Positions 20,767 through 31,333 of a DNA stretch of 64,000 nucleotides are shown in pieces. A program made the translations under genes and the position numbers. Position 1 is the first letter of the stretch, and every line of letters starts with the position of its first letter. Origin of the DNA: Bedellia somnulentella (Eukaryota; Arthropoda; Insecta; Lepidoptera; Bedelliidae). The stretch spans positions 13,049,608-13,113,607 of the forward strand of contig OY755191.1 in NCBI GenBank assembly GCA_963576735.1, given 5' to 3'. Under the pieces are notes generated by a model. It was not told the origin of the DNA, made no database searches, and saw only the letters and a program-made list of their open reading frames with translations.

Positions 20767-21880
20767 CTAGTAATACTTGGGTACACTGATCTGAACATCA
20801 CATGACAAATATATCATGTGGTGTGCGGAAGAAATAGTATCTCTGACACTTTTATAAATGGGGGATTAAGGTGTGAATGTCGAAATTATGTTTTTTTTAA
20901 ATTTTCTTTAATGCAGATGAAACCAAGCGCACAAAATTCAATAGCAACCATTTTTGATGATTTTGGATATGAACAATACTTTAAATATGCAACGGTACTT
21001 CCCTAGTTCAGAAATATAAGTACCGGAATTTCAAATGCTACAAAAACCGAAACATATTTAATTGGAAAGGATTAATTTGTGCGATACACAAAGAGCTTTT
21101 TATATTTGAACAATGAAATATAATCCAAAAGTCTAAAGAGAACTTGGACCCTTTTGGCAGTAACAATTGTAACTAAAAAAATTGTGTTGTTGGTATTGAA
21201 CCTATCGATTTCTTTTAGTTAACAGGTTATTCGACTGTAACAAACATTTTTGGGGAAGTTGTATGTTGCTTGCTACTTTCTTTTAAATTTAATTAAATGT
21301 GCGTAACTTAAGGCCTATTGCAAAATCAACTTTGAGTCCCTTGGTACAGTGGCGTAGAAATGGGGATAGGCCTCTGCACCGCGCTGATGTCATGTTTTGT
21401 TTGATGACACGTGTTTGAGTGAGTAATCATGATTTAATTAAACTATTATTTTATCAGTTTACCTACGACCATGGACGGATTAGGATTAAATTAAATAAAA
21501 ACGCAATAGTATCCGAACAATAAATCGTTATACAATTAATAAATAAAACGCTTCCACTGATATGTTATTCGAGGAATCCTCCACAAATACCACTATATAT
21601 AAAACAGAGATGCCCAATCGCTAATTACTTATTATTTCTTTGTTTACGGAAAACAAACAGCTTCAACACAACATTAAACAAAAAACAGAAAAAATAAAAA
21701 AAAACATAGCCAGAAAAAGCTTTCACGTATTGGTAATGAACATGTGCTTAAATAAATACTATTGTAAATTGACTAGCCATATAAAAACTACGAGAGTAAA
21801 ATAAATTACCAATTTTGACAATTAAAAAATAATAATTAAGATGTAATAATGAAATGTTTAGAAAATAGAAAGATTAAGTG
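20767..21880. other. Gap, mostly unassigned AT-rich sequence
   Basis: A short stretch near 20788 looks like resumed SINE-A. No gene recognised; a 62-codon frame at 20818 has no family likeness. Confidence 0.35.
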
Positions 21881-21884
21881 TCAC

Positions 21885-23115
21885 CCTGAAAGAATAAATT
21901 TGCCATATTTGTTTTAAACAATGAGGTATTTGTATTAAAAAGTCTATATCAAATTGTCTACTTAATGCATTAAAGCTTTGAGCCGCTCGAGTCATAAAAG
22001 TATTTTTGCGATAGTTTGTACGAGCTAGCGGAACAGCAAGAGCCTGTTGATACCGTGAAGTTGAACCGTGGTACCCTTAAGTGAATAGAGGACAATAAAT
22101 CAGTGCAATCAATCATACCATTTGCGATTTTGATCAGAAAATCTACATCTGGTATTTGCCTCCTAAATTCAAGTGAAATGAAATGGTATCTCTTACATCA
22201 TGCTATATAATTGGTGTCTATTGTTCCTGACTTGTATTCTAGGTATCTAAAGAATCTGTTCTGTTAGGATTCCAACCTCGATATATAGCATTTATATCCG
22301 GGGTTCACATATGAGCAGTAAATATTTCTTATAGCTATTATGTCGTTGAAATATTTGCACGACCTGATTAAAAAACCCATAATTTTGGATGCTCTGTTCA
22401 CATGGATGTTATATGTTTGTCGTACAGAATCTTAGAGTCTTGAATAATGACCAAATCCCTCATTTCATTTACCCTAATTAGCGTCATATCTAATAAATAA
22501 AGAATAAATCAAGGAAAGAAAAATTTCGACACAGGCGGGAATCACACCCGCGACCTCGAAAATTTTTTTCTTTCCTTTATTTATTCTTTATTTATTAGTA
22601 ATAATCCCCACATAAGGTTTTCATGAACAAAAAGATTTAAATTATAGCGTCATATATTTAATGGAATAATCAGCTATTAAAGGTTCTTTTTTGCGAGTAA
22701 ATGACATAACAAAACACTTGTCCACATTCAAATCCAATCTGCTTTATTCATAATAATCCTGAAATCTACGTAGATCATCCTGCAGACTATAGCAGTCCTG
22801 AAGATGATCCACAAACTTTATGATTTTCAGATCATCAGCAAATAAAATATTTTTTGAATAATGAAAACATTACAATTACAATTACAAATAATAATGGACC
22901 AAGAAGAGAACCTTGAGGTATACCAGAAGGTATTCCTATCTACTTAGATATGAATCCATTGGCAACAACACTCTGGGTTCTTTTAGAAATATAAGATTCG
23001 AACCACCTGAGCAAATCAGCGTGGATACCTAAAGCCTCTTGCCTCTCCAATAATAGAATATGATCAATTCCATCAAATGCCTTTCGGTAATCGGTAAACG
23101 CAACATCAACCTATC
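21885..23115 (-). pseudogene. Decayed non-LTR reverse transcriptase
   Basis: Right to left, broken frames give DHILLLERQEALGIH, LRWFESYISKRTQ, GIPSGIPQGSLLGPLLF (the GxPQGS block), then a block in the ADDLKI position (SENHKVC/DDLKII region), LNVDKCFVMSFTRKK, RVNEMRDLV and later GWNPNRTDSL, ending near 21885. This is the second half of a jockey-like reverse transcriptase through its C-terminal region, with many stops and indels. A palindromic retroposon (22490-22644) splits it with an 11-bp target duplication. Its wording differs from the 14.4-17.4 kb ORF2, so it is another family. Confidence 0.7.
22490..22644. mobile_element. Palindromic tRNA-related retroposon, copy 2
   Basis: Related to 1-249. 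One arm is short (AGGAAAGAAAAATTTCGACA) and the other continues through TTTCCTTTATTTATTCTTTA and AATAATCCCCACATAAGG to AAATTA. The centre carries the tRNA-like CACACCCGCGACCTCG. TAGCGTCATAT is duplicated at 22479-22489 and 22645-22655, and the interrupted LINE reads on either side. Confidence 0.8.
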
Positions 23116-23146
23116 CACCTGCATCCATACCGTTGGAAATATATTA

Positions 23147-23275
23147 ATAATAATAATAAAACTCTTTATTGCACATTTACAAAAAACACAACAATTACAA
23201 AAAAAATCGGTACAAAAGCCAAAGTACAACTGGCGGTCTTATCACTAAGAGCGATCTCTTCCAGACAACTAATTT
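23147..23275 (-). mobile_element. LINE 3' end (GATAAGACCGCC family)
   Basis: Reverse of the 3' UTR: (AAT)n tail, ACTCTTTATTGCAC, GGCGGTCTTATCACTAAGAG, AGCGATCTCTTCCAGACAAC. Confidence 0.75.
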
Positions 23276-23890
23276 AGTGTATTTTCTATGCTTAAACTTT
23301 AAACTCTAATGTTAATTTATATTTATTATTATGTCTTAATTTGTTTTTTATTGTGTTTCTTAAATTTTATTTAATTTTAGCAATTTTAATAATTCTAACA
23401 ATTTTAATAATTTTAACAATTTGTTCTTTATAATTTGTAAATACGTATAATTTTTTTATTATTTTTTTTAACATGCTGTGCCCACTATTAAGGTACATTT
23501 ACTGAACTGATTTGTTTAAATGATGTAAAATATTATGTTAAGTAATTGTACTGTATGTGTGCCAAATAAATAAATAAATAAATAAACCGATGAATGGAAA
23601 GATTTGCTGGATTAAAAACATATTCGGTAGATGTCCAATAAATTTAACTGATTTGCTTAAAAACTAAAATTATTCATCAAACTATTATCTATCTATTTTA
23701 AATATTACTAAATATTTATTAAGTTAATGTGTTAATATGAGATTTGAAGTTGTTAATAAGTTGCTAATCCAGAATTCTTGACGTCTAACTAATAAACAAC
23801 CAGCTGGCCCGTTTCAAATTCTCGGAATCATCACTGGCAGATCAGCCGGCTGTCCTGTTGGAGTGAGAAAGTACTCTTCCAAACAGTGTA
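23276..23890. other. AT-rich gap
   Basis: TTTTAATAATT-type imperfect repeats at 23380-23420 and (AATA)n at 23565-23585; no gene seen. Confidence 0.4.
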
Positions 23891-23899
23891 TGTATGAAC

Positions 23900-23979
23900 G
23901 GACTACGCAGTCCGTAGCACGCAGTTCGTAGCACGCAGTAGTAGCACACAGTCCGTAGCACGCAGTATTAGTACGCAGG
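23900..23979. repeat. Tandem repeat of GTAGCACGCAGT-like units
   Basis: Five to six imperfect 13-16 bp units (GTCCGTAGCACGCAGT and variants). Confidence 0.85.
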
Positions 23980-24167
23980 GTGTCGTCTCAGCACGTTTCC
24001 CGTTTCTGGCTTACAAGATAACACTCTTTTGGCAATATGTATTCATTAATTTTCATAAATATTTCGTGTTTTTGTTATGTTTCATTCTGTCTTGTTGTGT
24101 TAATTTGCGAACTAAATTTCTTTTACTTTTTAACTTGGCTTATAGTGCAGTGTAGGTAGGTGGTAGG

Positions 24168-24308
24168 TATCCCACAAGATGTACCGACGACTTGGTAAAG
24201 GTCAGGGAAAGCCGATGGATGAGGGTAACACAGGATCGGTCGCTGTGGTGAGCTTTAGGGGAGTCCTATGTCCAGCAGTGGAAGATTATTGGGCGTGATG
24301 ATGAGTGA
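24168..24308 (+). pseudogene. RTE-like LINE C-terminus (second RTE-type family)
   Basis: Reads RYPTRCTDDLVKVRESRW, MRVTQDRSLW, one in-frame TGA, then ALGESYVQQWKIIGRDDE and a stop. The WTDDL..W...A.DR..W..LGEAYVQQW pattern is the C-terminus common to many arthropod RTE-type elements. About 47 codons remain. It differs in wording from the (TATG)n RTE elsewhere here. Confidence 0.65.
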
Positions 24309-24575
24309 AACAGTTTGAAACGGTTATTGTATCATTAGTTTGTAGAATAGCAGTTTTAATAAGCCAAGCTTAGTATATTAGTAATGGAACAAGAGGCAAT
24401 AGCTAGAAAGAAAATATTTAATTTCAACTTGTTCAATATTTTGGAAACCATGTAGTAATGATCCATGAAGTTTATCAATGTCCAAAAAAAAACGTTTTGC
24501 TTTTAATTTTCAATGTGTTGACTGCTCTAACTTGTACACTGTGCTCATACAAAATATTTTATTTTCGTTAAAAAA

Positions 24576-24820
24576 GCTTTGTAGTGTCGTCTTAGGATAG
24601 CAATACCCCGTTTCTTCCAGTTGGTGTACGTAAGAGGCGACTAAGGGTGTTAGGGATTTTAAATGTATTTTTGGGCGATGTAGTTGGGGACCTATCATCA
24701 ACAACCTTTATTTTTCCATCATTTCCCCACTTAACTTGCAATATTGTTCAAGGAATTTCTAATTCCTTAGCTCTGGCTACCCCTTCTAGTGATTTATAGC
24801 CGTGGGTATAAGTATGTATG
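24576..24820 (+). mobile_element. SINE-B copy
   Basis: GCTTTGTAGTGTCGTCTTAG head through GCCGTGGGTATAAGTATGTA. Confidence 0.8.
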
Positions 24821-24924
24821 TAAAAGAAGCACCAAGTTTTGAATTATTCAAGATTAAGTCTTACAAAACTAAGATGCAAGACTTGATTTAGTTTGTTGTC
24901 TAAATATGCTCCGATATTTGTGAA

Positions 24925-25195
24925 TGCCTCCGTGGTCTCGCGGTTAGGCGCTTGGTTTCAAATACGGAGGTCTCGGGTTCGATTCTCGGGGGTTACTCGC
25001 ACATTTAATTTGTAAGATTTAACCCAGTTTGGAAGGATATTGCAAGCTTGATTGTCCGAAACCGATTGACACCTGATTATCTGAAAATTAAGATGATTCC
25101 GTGCTTCGGAGTACGGCCAAATCATTCTATATAGGGTAGGCTTGAGCCCTTCGTTAGGGACATATAAGGCCAGTCTAAAAAAATAAAAATAAGAC
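24925..25195 (+). mobile_element. tRNA-derived SINE (SINE-C), full length
   Basis: The head has a Pol III A box (GTGGTCTCGCGGTTAGGCGC) and B box (GGGTTCGATTCTCGG) at tRNA-like spacing, followed by a tRNA-unrelated body (CGAAACCGATTGACACC, CCGTGCTTCGGAGTACGGCC, TATAGGGTAGGCTTGAGCCC, GGGACATATAAGGCCAGTC) and an A-rich AAAATAAAAATAAG tail. Old relatives sit inside the big tandem units (for example 35925-36030: GGCTAAATCATCCTATACAG). Confidence 0.8.
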
Positions 25196-26155
25196 TTCTA
25201 AAAAGTTTAATCAAAAGTAATAATACTACAAATTATTCAAAAATATTCAAAATAATTTATTAAAACCTTATAATTTTATGGTTATAGGCAACCTTATCTT
25301 TTAGAGGCTTGGCAAAAAACGGGTGTTTTAAAAAGCACGTAGCAATGTAATTGAGCTATTTGGCACACCACCCACCGCACAATATGAAATTGAGCCAATT
25401 ATAGAGCATTGTGTAGGATCTCTATGATTTTGCAATTCATATTGGTCATAGAAAGGGGCAATACATTCACCCTTATTGGAACCCTGCTACGAAATGGCAG
25501 CGATGTTGTTATTTTTTTATATTGTATAATTTCATTTTTTTGCATAAATATTTAAGATAACTATAAATCTTAATAATCTTGAGTCTTCTTATTTAACGAG
25601 GTGACAGATTTTATCCCTTGATTTAAACTCTACTATCGATCCTCAATTACGTCAGTATTTATTTTGCCGTCTGTACGGTATATATTAACACATACTTAAG
25701 TATTTAGTTGCCATTGGAACTATGTAAGAGATTTTGATCACTTTGCACTATTTCATTTTCATTCATGCCCCTAAGTCACTACGTACTTAACTTACCTTTT
25801 TTAGCTCAGTTTCCAAATTTTATGAACAAGTATGTGTTCACTGCCTCTTAAACCTATTGCAAATTAGTTTTGATCAAAATGTCTACACAAAATACAATGT
25901 ATAGCGGCTATGTTGTCGTAAAAAAGTCTGTCAGAGACAGTTTGTCCCAACAAACAAAAACAGCATGATATTTTTTCTCATGTTTTTATCAAAGTGTGGT
26001 TACCCTAGTGTTACGGCACGTAAATGCAGTTGTTTAATGAAGATATCATTAATTTAAGTGGTTTTACAATAGCGCCAAATAGCTGAAGTGGCTCGCGAAA
26101 CGGTTTTGATTACAGCATTTTATAATATATTATTGGAGCACCATTTATATAGCTA
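25196..26155. other. Gap, apparently low-copy sequence
   Basis: Almost 1 kb with no repeat family or protein-like frame I can name; the longest repeat-free stretch in the first half of the window. Confidence 0.4.
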
Positions 26156-26159
26156 TTGT

Positions 26160-26403
26160 TTGCCGTGTAGTGCCGGCTTAGAATCTCACTACCCCTTTCT
26201 ACCCACGGGTGTCGTAAGAGGTGACTTAATTTATGGGGCTTTTTTAAAATGGTTTTTGGGAGATGCGGTTGGAAAACCATTACCAACGATACTTAATTTC
26301 TACTATCTTGTCCCCTACCAACTTCTAAATTTGGCTGAGGAGTTTCTGGCTCTGAAGCTCTGGCTACCCCTTTTTGGGATTAAAAGCCTTGAGTATATGT
26401 GTC
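26160..26403 (+). mobile_element. SINE-B copy
   Basis: TGCCGTGTAGTGCCGGCTTA to CCTTGAGTATATGTG, followed at once by a LINE tail. Confidence 0.85.
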
Positions 26404-26541
26404 AAAGGTTGTCTGGAAGAGATCGCTTTTAGTGATAAGACCGCCAATTGTACTTTTGTTAATTCATTCTGTGTATTTGTAATTGTTTTTCCATATCTGG
26501 TGTACAATAAAGAGTTTTCTATTCTATTCTATTCTATTCTA
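26404..26541 (+). mobile_element. LINE 3' end (GATAAGACCGCC family)
   Basis: AAAGGTTGTCTGGAAGAGAT through GGTGTACAATAAAGAG and (TTCTA)n. It is joined to the preceding SINE-B tail without spacer. Confidence 0.8.
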
Positions 26542-26552
26542 TATGTGTAAAT

Positions 26553-26640
26553 ATACTCACGGTTATCCCAAATAGGGAATGACCAGAGCCTACAAATTAC
26601 AAATTTTTCAGCCATTTTAAGAAGTTAAGAAGTAAAAAAT
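26553..26640 (-). mobile_element. SINE-B 3' fragment
   Basis: AATATACTCACGGTTATCCC and ATTTTTCAGCCATTTTAAG match the family's 3' end in reverse. Confidence 0.6.
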
Positions 26641-26822
26641 GGGTGCAATGAAGGATGAAGGATAAAAATCTGAAAGTAACATCTAATAAAATACAATCAG
26701 GAACGTAAAATAACTCTTCGCTCCGCCAAGATAACATTATTGCAGTGTCTCGCTTCGATGTACTGGTATGTTGGATTTAGAAGTAAATACATAATTATTA
26801 CATTAAATACATAAGTGTGTAA

Positions 26823-27077
26823 TCTGCTGTGTAGTGTCGGCTTAGAATAACACTACCCCATTTCTGCCGGTGGGTGTACGTAAGAGGCGACTAACGGTGT
26901 TGGGGCTTTTAAGGGATTTGGCGATGCGGTTGGAGACCCATCACCAAAAACCTTTATTTTGTCATCTTTTCCCCACTCAACTTTCCAAAAGTGGCTATGG
27001 AACTTCTAGTTCCTTAGCTCTGGCTACCCCTTCTTGGGTTTTATAGCCGTGAGTATATGTATGTATGTATGTATGTA
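26823..27077 (+). mobile_element. SINE-B copy, full length
   Basis: CTGTGTAGTGTCGGCTTAGA to CCGTGAGTATATGTATGTAT with four TATG units. Close to the apparent consensus. Confidence 0.9.
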
Positions 27078-27367
27078 CATAATTATTATTTAACACCGTT
27101 TCAAAGTTTACGTATTTCAATTTGGTATACATTACCCTTTCCTGTTATATTTTCATTAGAGTAGGTAGTTCATATGGCAGTTCTGAAGTCGAGATGAGAA
27201 AGTTTGTGAAAACTTCAGTCAACTTTAACTCTTGCTTTAGTGCAGGGGTTCTCAGATAGTAATTGCTTTTTTGATAACTAATATATTTTTAAATCTTTTT
27301 GCGTCGGGTGCAGTTTTTATCAAGGAAGTACGATATTATTGAGCACCTATTGGCATAGCAAATTTTC

Positions 27368-27543
27368 AAAAAGTTTTAAAAAGGCAGGTGTCCGCAGTAT
27401 GAAGAATAAAAGAGCATGTATGAAAAGATTGATGAATGTAAACGAAGCCAGAGAGGTTTGCCAGGATCGTACGTAGTGGCGATCGATAGTCTCTGCCTAC
27501 CCCAATGGGAACTAACGGCGTGAGAATATGTATGTTTGTATGT
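27368..27543 (+). mobile_element. RTE LINE 3' terminus
   Basis: Codes for KKAGVRSMKNKRACMKRLMN, VNEAREVCQDRT, then GGCGATCGATAGTCTCTGCC, AACGGCGTGAGAATATGTAT. Well preserved. Confidence 0.8.
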
Positions 27544-28052
27544 TTAAAAAATAGAAAATGTTTTTGCCAAAGATTCGATTGTGCTTGTGTGCGTGCTTTG
27601 TGACCTTATGATCTTCAATCATTGTTAGTAAAACAACGTAAATAAATAATGACTTTAAGTGTCTAAGAACAGCACTACCTCTTCTCTTGTTGTAGGTTCG
27701 TAGGGCACATTTAACTTTAAAACAAAATGATTATTCATTAATTTTCCACCTATAAAGATAAATTACTTGTCTTATCTCTAGTAAATCGTAAAAAGCAAAT
27801 GTTGGTAAAATAATATCATAAATATTAAAGAGGGGTTTAGAACTTCTGGCAGAGTATATATGCTACGGAATGGGATAGAATAATAACAAATAAAAACATA
27901 TAGTTGGTTTTGTCGTGGAAATATTTTATGCCGTAATTTTCTTATATGTTTACAGAAAGGTGTAATAATGAAAAAAAAAAATATATTTAAGCAAAGACAT
28001 ATAAAAGAAAGTCAGAAGGACTTATTCTTTTCAACATCAAGTGACACTATCT
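27544..28052. other. AT-rich gap
   Basis: Nothing recognised. Confidence 0.4.
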
Positions 28053-28057
28053 TACAA

Positions 28058-28330
28058 CTTAAACTTAAACGTTCACGACGTATATCTCCGAAGGGGTTGG
28101 CTGAGGTATTGGACAGTGTTCTTACGTGATAATGGGGGCAGGCCTATCGCCTTTTTGTACGAATACACTGTCACATGACTAAGAACAACTAAGCCATGTT
28201 GTATTTTTCACTATGATAAATTAGCCGAACTTATGACTTTAGAAAATAAAATGGTGTATTCCGGACCCGGGACTCGAACCCTCACCGTCTGCACGATAAG
28301 CGGTGTTCTAACCACTGAGCTATCACGGTT
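28058..28330 (-). mobile_element. SINE-A copy with internal deletion and good tRNA head
   Basis: The tail AAACTTAAACGTTCACGACG is followed by a deletion of the CACGTGAC region. The head is the best tRNA-like one here: GGGACTCGAACCCTCACCG (B box) and CCACTGAGCTATCACGG (A box). Confidence 0.8.
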
Positions 28331-28357
28331 GCTATATTACTTGTTCAGATTGCGAAC

Positions 28358-28616
28358 TTGCTGTGTAGTGTCGGCTTAGAATAACACTACCCTATTTCTT
28401 CCGGTGGGTGTACGTAAGAGGCGACTAACGGTATTGGGGCTTTTAAGGGATTTTTGGGCGATGCGGTCGGAGACCCATCACCAACAACCTTTATTCCACC
28501 ATCTTTTCCCCACGCAACTTCCAAAAGTGGCTGCGGAATTTCTAATTCCCTAGCTTTGGCTACCCCTTCAAGGGATTCATGGCCGTGAGTATATGTATGT
28601 ATGTATGTATATGTAT
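28358..28616 (+). mobile_element. SINE-B copy, full length
   Basis: TTGCTGTGTAGTGTCGGCTT head, CGATGCGGTCGGAGACCCAT core and CCGTGAGTATATGTATGTAT tail. Confidence 0.9.
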
Positions 28617-28677
28617 TGCGAACTTCAATCCACTTATGAGTGATTTCTCAAGATAAAGGTTATTTTAGGTATAATAT

Positions 28678-28800
28678 TGATGAATGTAGATGAAGCGCGG
28701 GAGGTTAACCAGAATCGTAAAAAGTGGTGATCGATAATCTCTTCTTCTCCAAAAGGAAACTAATGGTGTAAGTGTTTGAGTTATGTATGTATGAATGAAG
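28678..28800 (+). mobile_element. RTE LINE 3' terminus (diverged)
   Basis: GATGAATGTAGATGAAGCGC, CAGAATCGTAAAAAGTGGTG and TTATGTATGTATG. Confidence 0.6.
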
Positions 28801-28844
28801 TACACCGTCACATGTTCAATTTTACCTAAGTTATGCGAGTTTTA

Positions 28845-28975
28845 ATAAAAGAGCATGTATGAGACGACTGATGGATATAAACGAAGCTAGAGAGGTTTGT
28901 CAGGATCGTACAAAGTGGCGATCGAAGTCTCTGCTTACCCCAATCAGAACTAATCTGTATGTATGTTATGTGAGT
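28845..28975 (+). mobile_element. RTE LINE 3' terminus
   Basis: AAAAGAGCATGTATGAGACG, GTTTGTCAGGATCGTACAAA, CTGCTTACCCCAATCAGAAC, CTGTATGTATG. A second RTE tail 50 bp after the first. Confidence 0.7.
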
Positions 28976-28979
28976 CTTC

Positions 28980-29640
28980 TCACAATGTTAATTAAGCCAC
29001 TCTTGTGGATTTATCAGCCTGCTATATGAACTTACTGTAACAAACTGCATATCTGGGGGCACGCACGGCAGTGCCCCTGCCAAGTCTCAAGCAAAACGGG
29101 CACGGCCGTACCATCTTTTCTCGAAGCGGTTCGCGGCTGTTTCGCCCCCCCTTTATCTTCGACGTGGACAAAGCTAGGAGTTTAGGTTTTCGGTGAATAA
29201 GTTCGAAATTACACGCCAAATGAATAAATAGTTTAGGAGTTACGGTCGATCAAAGTTACACCATTTTGTCACTCACTGACTCACTGACAGATCATCAAAA
29301 ATCTAAGGTACTTCTAGCAGACTTAGAAACTTCAAATTTTGCACCAAGATAGGTCATTAGCCACATATAAAGGAAAAATTATAAAAACATTAAAAAATTA
29401 TATGCCTTAGAAAACAATTTTATATTTGCGGTTTGGCAAGAACATTATGTATGGATTTTGACTGCATTGTTAACTTTGTTTGTTGTCCAAGTACCTATTC
29501 AATTGGATGAATACATACATAGAATAGAAAAGAATAATATAAATGTAATACATAGACTATCATTAATACAAATTAATACATAAAGTTCATTAAATTAATA
29601 AAGCTAAAACTCCATTGTATTGCGATAAATATTGTATGCG
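28980..29640. other. Unassigned repeat-like sequence
   Basis: A GC-richer block (29040-29220, including CTTTATCTTCGACGTGGAC) is followed by CACTCACTGACTCACTGACA, wording I associate with dispersed moth and butterfly repeats but cannot name. The ATAGATGGCGTTGTACC near 29646 recurs in similar form at 9740. Confidence 0.35.
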
Positions 29641-29702
29641 CGCTCGATAGATGGCGTTGTACCTGTCTGAATCGCGCTATGGTTTCGTTACAAAGCGCAG
29701 TG

Positions 29703-29970
29703 TAAGGGCCAGCGCTGACTGCCGGCATGGCGTGGCATGGCATGGCAAAGGATTTCGGTACAGATATAGCATTTTTAATCTTATTACCATGAGTATAGAA
29801 TTCATTTTACTTCATTTTGACACAACGATGCCGACGTTCTGTCCTACCGCAGCCTCCCTCGGCATCGTTGTGTCAAAATGAATTCTATATGCATAGCAAT
29901 AAGACTAAAAATGCTGTATCTGTACCGAAATCCTTTGCCATGCCATGCTGGCAGTGAGCGCCGGCCCTTA
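29703..29970. repeat. Palindromic MITE-like element, arms about 115-130 bp
   Basis: Arms 29703-29834 and 29858-29970 are inverted copies: outer TAAGGGCC(A/G)GCGCT, then GGCATGGCAAAGGATTTCGG and GACACAACGATGCCGA. The short loop is about 23 bp (CGTTCTGTCCTACCGCAGCC region). The left arm carries two small extra segments. No clear target duplication; the flanks read GTG and GTA. Confidence 0.8.
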
Positions 29971-30162
29971 GTAGTATTTCAAAATAATTCGATAATTTTC
30001 ATCTGTCTATGATAACCTATTTCGAAACTAAAAAATATTGTAGTGATAATTGATATTCGGAGAACTTTACGTCTTATTTAGTTTAGTTATAGTTTGTAAG
30101 TTAGTAGATATATATTTATTTAGTTAGTTATTTGTTAGTAAGTTTAGTTCTGTTTAGTTTGC

Positions 30163-30167
30163 ATATA

Positions 30168-30200
<33 letters not shown>
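30163..30200. repeat. (AT)n microsatellite
   Basis: ATATAT run with one GT interruption. Confidence 0.9.
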
Positions 30201-30201
<1 letters not shown>

Positions 30202-30243
30202 AGTTTAAGCCTTATTGTTATAGAAGTAATTGTAAATAGTGTA

Positions 30244-30399
30244 ATGGAACGTGAAATATTGTACATAAATGGCGACCTTTGTCCACACAGAGTCATCTCT
30301 ATTCCTGGAGATGGGTCGTGTTTATTTCATTCGTTGTCATACAGCATGTATGGGAGTTTTCAGTCGTCAAACAAGCATACGTGGCCCTTTCAAGAGTGA
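30244..30399 (+). pseudogene. OTU-type cysteine protease N-terminus (Helitron relic)
   Basis: An ATG frame of 51 codons reads MEREILYINGDLCPHRVISI, PGDGSCLFHSLSYSMYG and stops. The D-G-x-C-x-(F/Y)H-S pattern around the Cys is the catalytic-cysteine block of OTU proteases; the catalytic His further downstream is missing. OTU domains occur in some animal Helitron polyproteins. The frame changes at about 30360, where it meets a Pif1 helicase C-terminus, so most of the protein between the two was deleted. Confidence 0.65.
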
Positions 30400-30653
30400 C
30401 TAGTTTGGGTGGATTACATTTAATAAATGTGAATTTTAGTAGTATCAAAGCTCAGGAGACAGCAATAGCTGAATATAATCGACTCCGAAGTATATATCGC
30501 CCAGACTTGTCTACCTTAGAAGTAACGAAGCCTCAGAGAAGAAACAAAAGAGATAGAGATGGAGAATGGGTTCTAAGCAAAGCAGTAGCTGACGTTCAAG
30601 AAATTGTGAGGTCACCTAAAAGTAAAAGAAAGAAATACACTTACAAAAAATAA
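30363..30653 (+). pseudogene. Pif1-type helicase C-terminus (Helitron relic)
   Basis: Open to a stop at 30653: VVKQAYVALSRVTSLGGLHL, then INVNFSSIKAQETAIAEYNR, with a basic Lys-rich end (SPKSKRKKYTYKK). YVALSRV is helicase motif VI of the Pif1/RecD group, found at the C-terminus of Helitron Rep-helicase proteins. About 95 codons remain of a protein usually over 1000 residues. It overlaps the OTU frame in a different phase, which marks an internal deletion junction near 30360. Confidence 0.75.
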
Positions 30654-30658
30654 ATAAG

Positions 30659-31318
30659 ATCCCACCAAAAACATTAAATGTAAAAAAATGCCAAGTCTTT
30701 CCATCGTAAAAAGTTTTGAGATCTCATAGAAGCCAAGTCCTATTCAAAATATTTCGTAGTTATAAATCAACATTTAGTAATTGTATCAATAGTTTTCTTT
30801 ATATTATAATTATAGTGACTTGGCAATGAGCACAAATTAAAAGCTGCTTGCTGCCTGGAACTATATGCAAATGTTACTGACGAGACCAGTGATCAGATTA
30901 TTTGTTATGTGTGAATCATGATGGTCACTACCGACTACATGCTCCAATACAATAATTAAGAATACCTTACGGGCCATCGCTTTATGAAAGTAAATGAATC
31001 GAGAGTGCACTAAGACTGACTGCCGTTGCCGAAATTCGGTTGGGACGACACGGATAAACCAAAAGAAAATTAATTTTGTGATATGTAACTTTCAACTCTT
31101 CCAAATATGCCGTTTTATTTTATTCTTCTTGTGCTCATTGCCAAGTCACTATAATTATAATATAAAGAAAACTATTGATACAATTACTAAATGTTGATTT
31201 ATAACTACGAAATATTTTGAATAGGACTTGGCTTCTATGAGATCTCAAAACTTTTTACGATGGAAAGACTGCATCGAGAGACTTGGCATTTTTTTACATT
31301 TAATGTTTTTGGTGGGAT
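30659..31318. repeat. 660-bp inverted repeat downstream of the Pif1 relic
   Basis: Arms 30659-30835 and 31129-31318 match from ATCCCACCAAAAACATTAAA to GACTTGGCAATGAGCACAA. The right arm has a 13-base segment (around CTGCATCGAGAGA) missing on the left. The spacer is 293 bp. It starts 5 bp after the helicase stop, so it probably contains that element's 3' UTR copied in inverse. Confidence 0.85.
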
Positions 31319-31333
31319 TATATTTATCTGTGT

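Noticed and set aside
28255..28330. Possible tRNA gene on the minus strand
   Set aside because: The A and B boxes are good but the sequence continues into the SINE-A body and occurs many times with the same body; it cannot be a free-standing tRNA.
29022..29219. 65-codon minus-strand frame
   Set aside because: It lies in sequence that looks like a dispersed repeat; no family likeness and no start context.
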